From: an uncultured Alistipes sp.
GTDB lineage: Bacteria > Bacteroidota > Bacteroidia > Bacteroidales > Rikenellaceae
Reading direction: 5' to 3'
Length of the DNA stretch: 64,000 bases
NCBI RefSeq assembly: GCF_902388705.1
Contig: NZ_CABMQJ010000002.1
Location: 1 to 64,000, forward strand
Of the stretch, positions 52,620-61,754 are shown piece by piece. The notes beneath the pieces are model-generated. The model worked only from the letters and a program-made list of their open reading frames with translations, searched no databases and had not been told where the DNA came from. The position numbers were made by a program, and so were the translations under genes. The stretch's first letter is position 1. The number at the start of each line of letters is the position of its first letter.

Positions 52620-52772
52620 ATGAAAGCAGCTTACACAAAGCCGGAACTGGAGGTATTCGCAGTCGCGGCGGAGGCGGGATTCGCAATCTCCCAGCCCCAC
52701 GGCGGAGAGGTGGGCCCCGGCTCGGCGGACTACTCCGCAAGCGGATGGGGCGCCTATGAAAATGAACTGTAA
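52620..52772 (+). CDS. Short peptide with PEL...GFA[VI]S signature, copy 2 (50 aa)
   Basis: Starts MKAAYTKPELEVFAVAAEAG and continues FAISQP, then a Gly/Ser-rich region and an acidic aromatic end (GAYENEL). It is a paralogue of the peptide at 50987-51142 and again lies directly before a lipoprotein gene (20 bp upstream of the PI-PLC lipoprotein). Too short for routine gene calling. Function unknown. Confidence 0.65.
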   Translation: MKAAYTKPELEVFAVAAEAGFAISQPHGGEVGPGSADYSASGWGAYENEL

Positions 52773-52792
52773 TTGCGTTAAACTTGCCTATC

Positions 52793-54862
52793 ATGAAATA
52801 CGAACATACATTCCGTCTGCTGACGCTGGCCATGCTGCTCCAGACCGGGTGCGGAGAGGATCCCACCGAAACGGCGGGGAAATCCGAAACAGGGCCTTCG
52901 GCGCAGGGCGCTCCCGTTGTGTGCCGCCTCGCAATTGACAACGGCGACGCTCCGGCTGCCGAAGGCACCACCCGCACCGTCTACGGCCCGCTCACGGACG
53001 ATTATTATCCGATTTACTGGCGCAGCGGCGACCGGGTGGAAATCATCTGTCCACAAACAACCCCGCAGCGGTCGGTGGTCGAAGTCAGCGTATCCGGGCC
53101 GACCGAAAGCGAGGCCGACCTGAGCGATACGGGCATGGCCTGGGGAGAGGACACGCATTACAATTTCTATGCGTTCTACCCGGCAAAAGCCATTCAGGCC
53201 AACAGCGGCTCGATCGTCGTAACGGCGATTCCGGCCGTGCAGACCTACGACAACGGCGAATGCGACATGCAGTATGCCTACATGGCGGCATGCGCCGAGG
53301 GGGTGGAACGCGGCACGGAAGTGCCGTTCACGTTCCGGCCGCTGATGACGGCGGTGACGATACAAATCGGCTTCTCCGAAGAAACCGAAGTGCAGAAACT
53401 CGTGTTGTCGAGCGAAAACGGTCCGGTAGCAGGCACTTTCACCTATGACATCGCCACAGACCGGAGCACGGTCGACCCGGACCGCAGCTCCCGCGTGCTG
53501 GCCCTGCATATGACCACGGGCGACATTCCCTACATCCTGCTCGATGCAGGCTCGAAAATCGCGGTCACGGCATTCATGCTGCCGCAGGATATCGAAGGTC
53601 TGACGCTGACCGCCGTAACGACGGGCGGGAAGACCTACGGCTACACGACGCAGGCGACGCTCAAAGCCGGCCACCGCTATTCGTTTACAATCGGCGACAT
53701 GCAGGCACAGGCGCAGCAGACGGCGGAGGACGGATCCGACTGGATGAAATACCTGCCCGACAACGTCTACCTGTCGCAGGTGTCCATGCCCGGATCGCAC
53801 GACGCCTGCACGATGTACGGCTCGCATTACGAATACAAAAGCGGCATGCCCGGCGAAAGATACCATTTCAAATGGCTGCAAAACGTCGTATTCGGATATA
53901 TGAACACGACCAAAATCATCAAGGCACAGGAGCTTTCGATCGAGGAGCAGCTTGCCGCCGGCGTACGCATGTTCGACCTGCGGCCCAGCGCTTCGGGCAG
54001 CTCCGTAAGCGACCTTCCCATACAGCACGGCATCGCGCCGCTGGGCGACCCCACGCTCGGGGGCTACACACCGGGAAGTTCCGACCGGCAAGAACTCGCG
54101 CCGTTCAGGCTCTCGCACCTGCTCGACCGCTTCGTGCAATTCCTCGAGGAGCATCCGGGGGAGACGGTGCTGGTGCACATGAAGTACGAAAACACCAGCG
54201 GAAGCGGCAAAACGGGGTGGAATAAAAGCGTGGTGAGCTACATCAAGTCGCAGTGCGAAGGGCGTATCGCCGATTTCCATCCCCGCATGACGCTGGCCGA
54301 CGCCCGCGGCAAGATACTCTTCATAATTCGCGAAGATTACAAATCGGCGAACAACGGCCAATACCTCGGCGCATACCTGAACTGGACGCACGACAAGGTG
54401 GTTTTCGAAACGACGCTCCACGGCAACACGGGCGACGTGGCGCAAATCAAGGTCAACGACCTCTACAACATCAAGAACGGGTCGTCGGACGGCGTGAAGA
54501 AAACGGAGGCTATCGACGACTGCATCGCCTATACGTACAACACGACGGATGTGACCCGCTGGTGCATGAACTACGTCAGTTGCTACGACACGGCCCATTG
54601 CAGCGTATCGGGCATCAGTATCTTCGGTGCGGTGGGGGACTACGACTACTGCGCCAACCTCTACAACAAGTACACGGCGGACAAACTGAACCGATACTCG
54701 TTCCGCGGAAACGTCGGCATCGTGCTGATGGACTTTGCGGGTGCGGAGTACGCCACGATGACTTACGGGCAGACCTACTCCAACATGCGGGTATACGGCG
54801 ACGACCTAGTGAAAGCCGTCATCGCCGCCAACAACAAGTGGGACCTGCGCCGCAACGAATAG
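52793..54862 (+). CDS. Fimbrillin-like / PI-PLC X fusion lipoprotein
   Basis: A 689-aa lipoprotein (lipobox LLQTGC). Residues about 25-310 are fimbrillin-like and share 'FTFRPLM' and strand spacing with the preceding lipoprotein. Residues about 320-680 are a phosphatidylinositol-specific phospholipase C X domain: H336-D337 in SMPGSHDAC, D395-x-R397 in MFDLRP, second catalytic H412 in QHGI. By homology with Bacillus PI-PLC these residues form the active site and cleave PI or GPI head groups by cyclic-phosphate formation. The enzyme would be displayed on the cell surface. It is the last gene of the switched operon and is followed by a terminator. Start at ATG 52793 fits the signal peptide. Confidence 0.88.
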   Translation: MKYEHTFRLLTLAMLLQTGCGEDPTETAGKSETGPSAQGAPVVCRLAIDNGDAPAAEGTTRTVYGPLTDDYYPIYWRSGDRVEIICPQTTPQRSVVEVSVSGPTESEADLSDTGMAWGEDTHYNFYAFYPAKAIQANSGSIVVTAIPAVQTYDNGECDMQYAYMAACAEGVERGTEVPFTFRPLMTAVTIQIGFSEETEVQKLVLSSENGPVAGTFTYDIATDRSTVDPDRSSRVLALHMTTGDIPYILLDAGSKIAVTAFMLPQDIEGLTLTAVTTGGKTYGYTTQATLKAGHRYSFTIGDMQAQAQQTAEDGSDWMKYLPDNVYLSQVSMPGSHDACTMYGSHYEYKSGMPGERYHFKWLQNVVFGYMNTTKIIKAQELSIEEQLAAGVRMFDLRPSASGSSVSDLPIQHGIAPLGDPTLGGYTPGSSDRQELAPFRLSHLLDRFVQFLEEHPGETVLVHMKYENTSGSGKTGWNKSVVSYIKSQCEGRIADFHPRMTLADARGKILFIIREDYKSANNGQYLGAYLNWTHDKVVFETTLHGNTGDVAQIKVNDLYNIKNGSSDGVKKTEAIDDCIAYTYNTTDVTRWCMNYVSCYDTAHCSVSGISIFGAVGDYDYCANLYNKYTADKLNRYSFRGNVGIVLMDFAGAEYATMTYGQTYSNMRVYGDDLVKAVIAANNKWDLRRNE

Positions 54863-54908
54863 CCTGCGGCAGAAGGCCCCGCCGACCATCGGAATCAACC
54901 AGCACAAA

Positions 54909-54938
54909 AACCTCCCGGGAATATCCCGGGAGGTTTTG
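54909..54938. terminator. Bidirectional-type terminator after the PI-PLC gene
   Basis: A 12-bp perfect stem (54909-54920 with 54924-54935) with a 3-nt loop, A-run before and T-run after. The rest of the gap to 55209 holds only the rho promoter. Confidence 0.85.
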
Positions 54939-55137
54939 CACACACAAACATTAACAATACAAACAACACAATGGCTGAATCGCCCGTTTGTTCCGGTACA
55001 AAGGTGGGGGTAATTTACGGCTCCCGCAATCGCCACTAATAAGTATTTTATCCCCGAAAACTCCCGATATATGGTGAAACCGTACGACGGAACCGCGTGA
55101 CCTGCAATTTTTTATTTTGAATTTCGAAATAATGCAT

Positions 55138-55145
55138 TATCTTTG
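55138..55145 (+). promoter_or_regulatory. -7 box of rho
   Basis: TATCTTTG, with TTTG 18 bp upstream; 65 bp before the rho start codon. Confidence 0.65.
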
Positions 55146-55209
55146 CAAGCGAATTCCAACACCGCCGGCGACCGCCGGAGTTTCGAAAATCACTTTGAAA
55201 TAGAAATAT

Positions 55210-56880
55210 ATGCAGGATTTAAAAGCGCTCGAAGGGAAAAATCTCGCCGAATTGCGTGAAATAGCCAGAGCACTCGGCATTGAAAACATCATGGTAAAGA
55301 AGCGCGAACTGATTGAAAAAATCGCTGGGGGCATCGCAACCGACACTCCCGCAGACAATAAGGACAAAAAGGGAAAGAAAAAGGAGGCACCCGCTGCGGA
55401 TACGCCGGCGGAAACCGTTCCCGAAGCGTCAATGACTCCCGACAGGGAGGCAGAACCGGCGCCCAAAGCCCCCCGGGGCCGCAGGCCGCGCATTACCAAG
55501 ACCGAGAATACCGCACCGGCGCAGCGTCCGGCAGCAGCTCCCGAAATGCCCGCCGCGCCGGAGCTTCCGCTGGATACCGTCGCGGCAGAGCCCGAACCCG
55601 AAACGGCCCCCGCACAGGCGGCACAACCGGAAACGGCGGAACCCAAGCGCCGGGGCCGCAAGCCCAAAGCGCAGGAACAGGAGCAGGGCAATCCCGAGCC
55701 GCAGGCCGCCGCAGCCCCCGAGGCGCTGCAATACGAGGACGAGATAATCACCAAAGACGATTTCGCCGGTGAAATCGAAGGGGAGGGCGTACTGGAAATC
55801 ATGCCCGACGGCTACGGGTTCCTGCGCTCGGCCGACTACAATTACCTGAACTCGCCCGACGACATCTACGTATCGCCGTCGCAAATCAAACTTTTCGGAC
55901 TCAAGCCCGGGGACACGGTGAACGGTGCCATCCGCCCGCCGAAAGAGGGTGAAAAATACTTCCCGCTGGTGCGCGTGAACGAAATCAACGGCCTCGCGCC
56001 CGAATACATCCGCGACCGCGTACAGTTCGAATTCATGACGCCGCTCTTCCCGAGCGAGAAGTTCTGCCTGACGGGCAACGGACACAACAGCCTTTCCACA
56101 CGCATCGTAGACCTCTTTTCACCCATCGGCAAGGGGCAGCGCGCCCTGATCGTGGCACAGCCCAAAACCGGTAAGACGGTATTGCTGCAGTCCATCGCCA
56201 ACGCTATCGCCGACAACCACCCCGAAGTATACATGATTGTCCTGCTGATCGACGAGCGTCCCGAGGAGGTTACCGAGATGGCCCGCAACGTCAAGGCCGA
56301 AGTCGTGGCGTCGACTTTCGACGAGCAGGCTTCGCGCCATGTGAAAGTGGCCGAAATGGTGCTCGACAAGGCCAAGCGCATGGTCGAATGCGGACACGAC
56401 GTAGTGATTTTCCTCGACTCGATAACCCGCCTGGCACGCGCCTACAACTCCGTGCAGCCGGCATCGGGCAAGGTGCTCTCGGGCGGTGTGGACGCCAACG
56501 CCCTCCACAAGCCCAAACGGTTCTTCGGCGCCGCCCGCAACACGGAGGAGAAAGGCTCGCTGACGATTATCGCCACGGCGCTGATCGACACCGGCTCGAA
56601 GATGGACGAAGTGATTTTCGAGGAGTTCAAGGGCACGGGCAACATGGAGCTCCAGCTCGACCGCAAACTCTCCAACAAACGCGTTTACCCGGCCGTCGAC
56701 GTCATCGCTTCGGGTACGCGCCGCGAAGACCTGCTGCTGCCGCGCGACGTGATGAACCGCACGTGGGTTCTGCGCAAATACCTCTCGGACATGAATCCCG
56801 TCGAAGCGATGGAATTCCTCCAGAAACAGATGAACCTCACGGACACCAACGAAGAGTTCCTCGCCACGATGAATCATTGA
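55210..56880 (+). CDS. rho: Transcription termination factor Rho with long disordered insert
   Basis: A 556-aa RNA-dependent ATPase that ends transcription. Order: Rho_N (about 1-45, 'LKALEGKNLAELREIARALG'), then a roughly 130-residue Ala/Pro/Glu/Arg-rich low-complexity segment (about 48-175). The RNA-binding OB domain follows (about 185-260, 'GVLEIMPDGYGFLRSADYNYLNSPDDIYVSPSQIKLFGLKPGD'), then the ATPase domain with Walker A in 'VAQPKTGKTVLL' and 'VIFLDSITRLARAYN'. The insert is typical of gut Bacteroidota Rho, where it has been linked to condensate formation and gut fitness in B. thetaiotaomicron. Confidence 0.95.
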   Translation: MQDLKALEGKNLAELREIARALGIENIMVKKRELIEKIAGGIATDTPADNKDKKGKKKEAPAADTPAETVPEASMTPDREAEPAPKAPRGRRPRITKTENTAPAQRPAAAPEMPAAPELPLDTVAAEPEPETAPAQAAQPETAEPKRRGRKPKAQEQEQGNPEPQAAAAPEALQYEDEIITKDDFAGEIEGEGVLEIMPDGYGFLRSADYNYLNSPDDIYVSPSQIKLFGLKPGDTVNGAIRPPKEGEKYFPLVRVNEINGLAPEYIRDRVQFEFMTPLFPSEKFCLTGNGHNSLSTRIVDLFSPIGKGQRALIVAQPKTGKTVLLQSIANAIADNHPEVYMIVLLIDERPEEVTEMARNVKAEVVASTFDEQASRHVKVAEMVLDKAKRMVECGHDVVIFLDSITRLARAYNSVQPASGKVLSGGVDANALHKPKRFFGAARNTEEKGSLTIIATALIDTGSKMDEVIFEEFKGTGNMELQLDRKLSNKRVYPAVDVIASGTRREDLLLPRDVMNRTWVLRKYLSDMNPVEAMEFLQKQMNLTDTNEEFLATMNH

Positions 56881-56926
56881 CGCCGTACCATATCCCACAT
56901 CCCACTTGCATCAAAACCCAACGAAA

Positions 56927-57697
56927 ATGAAAAGACTACTCATCCTGCTTTCATGTTTATTCTTCGTCCACAGCGCGTTCGCATGGGGACAGAAAGGACA
57001 CGATATCACGGCATACATCGCAGAATGCCACCTGACGCCCGAGGCCGCCGAGAAAATCGACAAAGTCCTGAACGGACACTCTCCGGTTTACTATGCCAAC
57101 TGGCTCGACGTGGCCAGCCACACCCCGGAATACGCATACAGCAAGACCTGGCATTACCTGAATGTCGACGAGGGTATGACCGTCGACACCATGCCGGCAA
57201 ACCCCAAGGGTAACGTACTGACAGCGGTAAATACGCTCGTCGCCGAACTCAAGGCCGGCGACCTGGCCCCCGAAGAGGAAACCCTCCGGCTGAAAATGCT
57301 AATCCACCTGGTAGGGGACATGCACTGCCCGATGCACCTGGGCCGTCTTTCGGATATCGGAGGCAACCAGCGTCCGGTGCTGATGTTTAACCGCAAAACC
57401 AGTCTTCACTCCGCATGGGACTCGGCGATACCCGAGGCGGCACACAAGTGGAGCTACTCGGAGTGGCAGGAGCAAATCGACCGGCTGACGGACGACGAAG
57501 TGCTCCTGATACAGGCCGGCGAACCCTATGACTGGGTCAAGGAGACGCACGCCATCTGCGTCGGCGTCTACGAAGATTCGCCGGAAGGGACGAAAATATC
57601 CTACGATTACGTGGACAAATACACACCGGTTATCGAACAGCAGTTCCTGCGCGGAGGTTACCGGCTGGCCAAACTGCTGAATGAAATATATCGGTAA
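56927..57697 (+). CDS. S1/P1-type nuclease
   Basis: A 256-aa secreted zinc nuclease for single-stranded RNA/DNA and 3'-nucleotides. The signal peptide ends at AFA, leaving mature N-terminal Trp-Gly as required for the first zinc ligand (WGQKGHDITAYIAE). Other ligands are visible in 'NWLDVASH', 'WHYLNVD', 'IHLVGDMHCPMHLG' and 'LHSAWD'. It lies 46 bp after rho; whether it shares the rho transcript is unclear. It probably salvages nucleotides in the periplasm. Confidence 0.92.
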   Translation: MKRLLILLSCLFFVHSAFAWGQKGHDITAYIAECHLTPEAAEKIDKVLNGHSPVYYANWLDVASHTPEYAYSKTWHYLNVDEGMTVDTMPANPKGNVLTAVNTLVAELKAGDLAPEEETLRLKMLIHLVGDMHCPMHLGRLSDIGGNQRPVLMFNRKTSLHSAWDSAIPEAAHKWSYSEWQEQIDRLTDDEVLLIQAGEPYDWVKETHAICVGVYEDSPEGTKISYDYVDKYTPVIEQQFLRGGYRLAKLLNEIYR

Positions 57698-57712
57698 TCC
57701 CGACCGGACAAC

Positions 57713-57752
57713 AAAATGAAACGGCCCCGCATTGGCGGGGCCGTTTCATTTT
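57713..57752. terminator. Bidirectional terminator
   Basis: An 18-bp stem (57713-57730 with 57735-57752) with a 4-nt loop, flanked by A and T runs, between the convergent nuclease and kinase genes. Confidence 0.9.
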
Positions 57753-57836
57753 GCAAGCAGGGCGTCGGGACGCCTTTTGCAGCCCGTCTCTGCTTTCGGC
57801 GGGCCCGACGGCAGGCCCGACGGCAGGGTAGCGCGC

Positions 57837-60560
57837 CTACCAGTCCGTTGAAAACAGTTCGAGCAGTTGACGGCGTTTCACGGGCTTGGCCAGGAAGGCA
57901 TTGCATCCGGCCTCGATGGCGCTGGCCTTGTCCGAATCGAAAGCGTTGGCCGTGAGCGCCACAATCGGAACCGAGGAATTGAACTCCCGGATTTTCCGGG
58001 TCGCTTCGAGTCCGCCCATGACAGGCATTTTCAAGTCCATGAGCACGAGGTCGAATCTTCCGCTGCGTACCGCTTCGACCGCCTTCACGCCGTTTACCGC
58101 ACGCGTGAGGTCGTAGTCCTTGAGCATATGCCGCACCAGCGAATAGTTGCTGTCGTTGTCCTCGGCGACCAGAATCCGCATCTCCCTGTCGTCGTTCCCG
58201 GCGGGAACGGCATTCCGCAGCGGACGGGACAAATCGGTTGCATCGGAACGGCCCCGTGTACCGACCTCACACGGGAGCCAAGCCCAGAAAGTCGAACCGG
58301 AGCCCGCCTGGGAACGGAACCCGACTTCACCTCCCGCAGCTTCGATGATCGCTTTGCAGATGGCCAGTCCGAGCCCCGTGCCCTGAGCGAACTCGTTGAG
58401 TTTCTGGAAACGGCCGAACACCCGTGCCTGCAGCTCCTCGGGAATACCGGCCCCCGTATCCTCGACATAGATCCGGACGCCGCCCCTTTCGGCGGCATAT
58501 CCCATTTTTATATGTCCCGACCGGGTGCATTTCACCGCATTGGTGAGGAAGTTCATCCACACCTGTTTAAGGCGGTTGCAGTCCAGAAACACCCAGCAGT
58601 CCGGAAGCGAATTATCCATGTGCAATTCGACATCCGGATTGGTGATTTTCTGCTGCATCATCAGATAGAGTTCGTTGCAGACCTGCGACAGGTCGAACTT
58701 TTCCCGCTTGCGCTCGAGTATGCCCGACTCGATTTTGGAAAGATCCAGGATGTCGTTGATCAGCCGCAGCAGCAACTCGTTGTTGGATTCGATAATCCGC
58801 CAGTATTCCGCCTTTTCATCCGGGTCGTCGCAATCCACCAGCAATTCGGAGAAGCCGACGATGGCATTCAGCGGAGTGCGTATTTCGTGGCTCATGTTGG
58901 CCAGGAAAGCGGATTTGAGCCTATCGGAAAGCTCGGCCTTGTTTTTCAGCTCTTTCAGTTCCTGGGCCATCTTCTCCCATTTGGTATTGTTGAACGCAAT
59001 GCCCGTATAGCGGATGATGCGGCCTTTTTTATCCCTTTCGGAGGGGATGCCGGTGATAATCAGCGTCTGCCACTCCTGATCCCACTTGGTGCGGGAACGG
59101 TATTGGAGGCTGAACTCCTTGCATTCGCCGCAGAACATGCTGTCGATATTCGCGCGTACGCACTCCGTATCTTCGGGATGGGCGACACTCAAATAATCCT
59201 CGGGGACGAGCGCCCTTTCGGAATCGAAATCGTTCACCGGGTCGTTGAACGAGCGGAACTGCCCGGTCGCCACATCGAAATCCCAGTAAGACATTCCGAC
59301 CGTTTTGAACGTGAGTTCCATCTTGTAGTTACGCTCCTTGAGCTCCTCGTTCAACTGGTGAAGTTTGGAAATATTCTGCCGGAATCCCGTAAACCTGATG
59401 ACCTCACCCTGTTCGCCGTATTCGAACGGAACTCCCGTAACGTTGCAATACTGCCAGCAGTCGTCGTACTTGGTCTGTATGCGGCAGGTAAAATTGATAT
59501 TGCTCTTTTCGCCCGACAGCATGGTCTGAATGGCATCGTTGACCGACGACTGGTCTTCGGGATGGATAACCTCCAAATACTCGGACACGGTAACCAGTTT
59601 ATCCGCAGCATAGTCGTTGACCGGATCGTTGTAGGACTCGAATTTCCGGGTACGCACATCGAAATCCCAATGGACGATGTCGCTCACTTTCATGGCCAGT
59701 TCGCGTTTGGCAATCAAATCCTGCGTCTTTTTGGCCATTTGTATCTTTTCGGTCACGTCCAGCTGGGTTCCTACGATTTGCAGTTTGCCCATATGCTCCG
59801 TCGAAACCCGCAGGCGGGTTTCGTAATGGCTGTATCGGCCCTCCATGCCCGGGTTCAAAACACGCACGGTAAGCTGCCCCTGCCGCACCTCGCCGCTCTC
59901 CAGCCGGGAGAAAAGTTCCGCCAGCGGAACGCGATCCTGCGGATGCAATTTCGCCTGCAAGTCGCCCAGCGTCATACCGTCGTGCACCATCGGCTCGCCG
60001 TACAGCGAACCGAACACCCGTTTGCGCACGTCGTACACCCACGAAGACATGCTGGCCGCCTCCATGGCCATTTCCAGATTTTTCTTGGTTTCCTCGGTAC
60101 GGTATTCCGCCTCCTTGGTGGAGGTCACGTCGTTGGTGAGCAGCATATGCCCGAGAATCTCGCCCTTCCGGTTCCGCACGGCGACAATCCGCGCCTCGTA
60201 TATAATGGTATTTTGGCTGCGGGTCGAAAAGTACTCTTTGTTTATCAACTCGAAATCGTATTCGAACTCCAGGGTGATATCCTCGCCGGACTGTATCTTC
60301 GCTTTGAGTTCCCCGTCGACATAGGGGCTGTCGAACAGGTTGATCTTATCCAGCACTTCAGACAGGTCGGTGACGCCGTACATGCGCAGTGCATGGTCGT
60401 TTATACTGCGCAGGATACCCTGCGTATCGTAAATCTCAATGCCCATCGGCAAATGTGCATAAACATCCTCCGCAAACAGGATCTGTTCGTGCAGTAATTC
60501 GGACATTTCTTTTTCAAAAGACTGCTTACGGTTTTCGCGGGCAGTTTCAGGCTGCTTCAT
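57837..60560 (-). CDS. Cytoplasmic hybrid histidine kinase with four PAS domains
   Basis: A 907-aa protein with no membrane segment. Four PAS/PAC units (about 30-150, 165-285, 295-410, 420-540); the third and fourth are near-repeats ('WDFDVRTRKFESYNDPVNDYAADKLV' and 'WDFDVATGQFRSFNDPVNDFDSERAL'). Then HisKA with H558 in MSHEIRTPLN, a HATPase domain ('NDILDLSKIESG', 'DTGAGIPEELQARVFGRF', 'GTGLGLAI'), and a receiver domain with D842 in LVLMDLKMP. It senses an internal signal, and the terminal receiver implies a phosphorelay. No response partner is encoded next to it; the AraC gene upstream on the same strand may be functionally linked. Confidence 0.92.
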   Translation of the reverse strand: MKQPETARENRKQSFEKEMSELLHEQILFAEDVYAHLPMGIEIYDTQGILRSINDHALRMYGVTDLSEVLDKINLFDSPYVDGELKAKIQSGEDITLEFEYDFELINKEYFSTRSQNTIIYEARIVAVRNRKGEILGHMLLTNDVTSTKEAEYRTEETKKNLEMAMEAASMSSWVYDVRKRVFGSLYGEPMVHDGMTLGDLQAKLHPQDRVPLAELFSRLESGEVRQGQLTVRVLNPGMEGRYSHYETRLRVSTEHMGKLQIVGTQLDVTEKIQMAKKTQDLIAKRELAMKVSDIVHWDFDVRTRKFESYNDPVNDYAADKLVTVSEYLEVIHPEDQSSVNDAIQTMLSGEKSNINFTCRIQTKYDDCWQYCNVTGVPFEYGEQGEVIRFTGFRQNISKLHQLNEELKERNYKMELTFKTVGMSYWDFDVATGQFRSFNDPVNDFDSERALVPEDYLSVAHPEDTECVRANIDSMFCGECKEFSLQYRSRTKWDQEWQTLIITGIPSERDKKGRIIRYTGIAFNNTKWEKMAQELKELKNKAELSDRLKSAFLANMSHEIRTPLNAIVGFSELLVDCDDPDEKAEYWRIIESNNELLLRLINDILDLSKIESGILERKREKFDLSQVCNELYLMMQQKITNPDVELHMDNSLPDCWVFLDCNRLKQVWMNFLTNAVKCTRSGHIKMGYAAERGGVRIYVEDTGAGIPEELQARVFGRFQKLNEFAQGTGLGLAICKAIIEAAGGEVGFRSQAGSGSTFWAWLPCEVGTRGRSDATDLSRPLRNAVPAGNDDREMRILVAEDNDSNYSLVRHMLKDYDLTRAVNGVKAVEAVRSGRFDLVLMDLKMPVMGGLEATRKIREFNSSVPIVALTANAFDSDKASAIEAGCNAFLAKPVKRRQLLELFSTDW

Positions 60561-60586
60561 TTCGTATGTAATTTAGTATTTTTCGG

Positions 60587-61465
60587 TTACCAGGCAATGT
60601 GTACCGTACGCCGGTATTCCGACGGGGACATGCCCGTATGCTGGCGGAAAAACCGGCTTAATGAGGAGTGGTTGGAGAATCCGGTCTGTCGGACAACGTC
60701 TTTTATATCGAGGTTGGCGTCCAGGAGCAGGGACTTTATCGCGACGACAACGTAGTCCGCGATAAACTCACGGGCAGACTGCCCGTTTACTTCCTGTATG
60801 ACTTTGGTCAGGTATAAGGGGGATATGCACAGTTTGTCGGCGTAGAAAGCGATTTCACGGTGCTCACGGTGGTGTTCGAAAACGAGCATGGCGAATCGGA
60901 ATGCGATGCTCTCCTTGTTGGAGTTCAGGATGCGGAGGGTTTTCCGGTCGCACGATATTTTCCGGAAGTGGACGTAGAAGTCCCAAAAATAAATCCGCAG
61001 CAGGTGCAGGACGGTTTCCCGCCGGAAAACGGAATCGTCGTTCTTGCAGCGGAAATCGAGCACCCGGCAGAATCCGAGGAACCTCGCGGCCTCCTGCCCG
61101 TTAAGCCGCACCCGGAAATTCTTCCGCATGTAAAAGAAAAAATCGGGAGTTATCTTGCCCAGGCCGCTCATGACATCCAGAAATACACCCCTGTCGACTT
61201 TGAAAAAGGTCATGGAGAAATCGGCACTGACATCGTGAATCGACACCAGCTGCAACGGAAGAACGGTAACCAGATCGTTTTCAGCTATTGTACGACTGAC
61301 GGAAAACACCTTTATCACGGCTGTACCGCCCGTGCACATCCCGCAGAATCCCTCTTCGAGGTACGCTTCGTGTTCGCATGCGGGAAGGGCCGAAATATCG
61401 GTATCTACGTGAAAATCATCTCTCATCTGATATTTGTCTAAATGGGATACATAAAGGTAGGGCAT
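60587..61465 (-). CDS. AraC-family transcriptional regulator
   Basis: A 292-aa protein. The N-terminal ~180 residues form an AraC-type effector region ('CGMCTGGTAVIKVFSVSRTIAENDLVTVLPLQLVSIHDVSADFSMTFFKV'). The C-terminal helix-turn-helix pair is 'EIAFYADKLCISPLYLTKVIQEVNGQSAREFIADYVVVAIKSLLLDANLDIKDVVRQTGFSNHSSLSRFFRQHTGMSPSEYR'. Start at 61465 (MPYLYVSHLDK) is chosen because upstream in-frame sequence runs into the tRNA-Leu gene; 61423 is an alternative. It lies 26 bp upstream of the hybrid kinase gene, same strand. Confidence 0.85.
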   Translation of the reverse strand: MPYLYVSHLDKYQMRDDFHVDTDISALPACEHEAYLEEGFCGMCTGGTAVIKVFSVSRTIAENDLVTVLPLQLVSIHDVSADFSMTFFKVDRGVFLDVMSGLGKITPDFFFYMRKNFRVRLNGQEAARFLGFCRVLDFRCKNDDSVFRRETVLHLLRIYFWDFYVHFRKISCDRKTLRILNSNKESIAFRFAMLVFEHHREHREIAFYADKLCISPLYLTKVIQEVNGQSAREFIADYVVVAIKSLLLDANLDIKDVVRQTGFSNHSSLSRFFRQHTGMSPSEYRRTVHIAW

Positions 61466-61626
61466 TCCTGTTCCATTCGGCAGTTTTCTATAAAAATTGA
61501 ACGCGACTAGCATGTTTCGGTGCCAAAACCGTGCAACTGCAGGATTGTCGTCCGGAAAATTTATGCTCCCTGCCATACGGGCACAAAATAAGCCGCCGAT
61601 CATAAAGATCAGCGGCTTATTACCGG

Positions 61627-61712
61627 TACTCGGAGCGGGAATCGAACCCGCACGACCATTGCTGGTCACAGGATTTTAAGTCCGGCGTGTCTACCTATTC
61701 CACCATCCGAGC
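61627..61712 (-). tRNA. tRNA-Leu (anticodon TAA)
   Basis: On the minus strand: acceptor GCTCGGA with TCCGAGT, a long D arm (GGTGGAATAGGTAGACAC), anticodon loop CTTAAAA (TAA), a long variable arm (GTGACCAGCAATGGTCGT) and a T arm GCGGG-TTCGATT-CCCGC. The class II layout and TAA anticodon give Leu. One C-T mismatch lies in the anticodon stem. CCA is not encoded. Confidence 0.95.
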
Positions 61713-61754
61713 AGCAGTCTTTCGGCGAAAGACGCCGGCAAAAGTACGAAAATT

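Noticed and set aside
61627..61712. tRNA-Leu as the integration site for the element at the window end.
   Set aside because: The tRNA is intact, 1.5 kb away, and separated from the integrase by miaA and another gene; no repeated tRNA fragment is seen.
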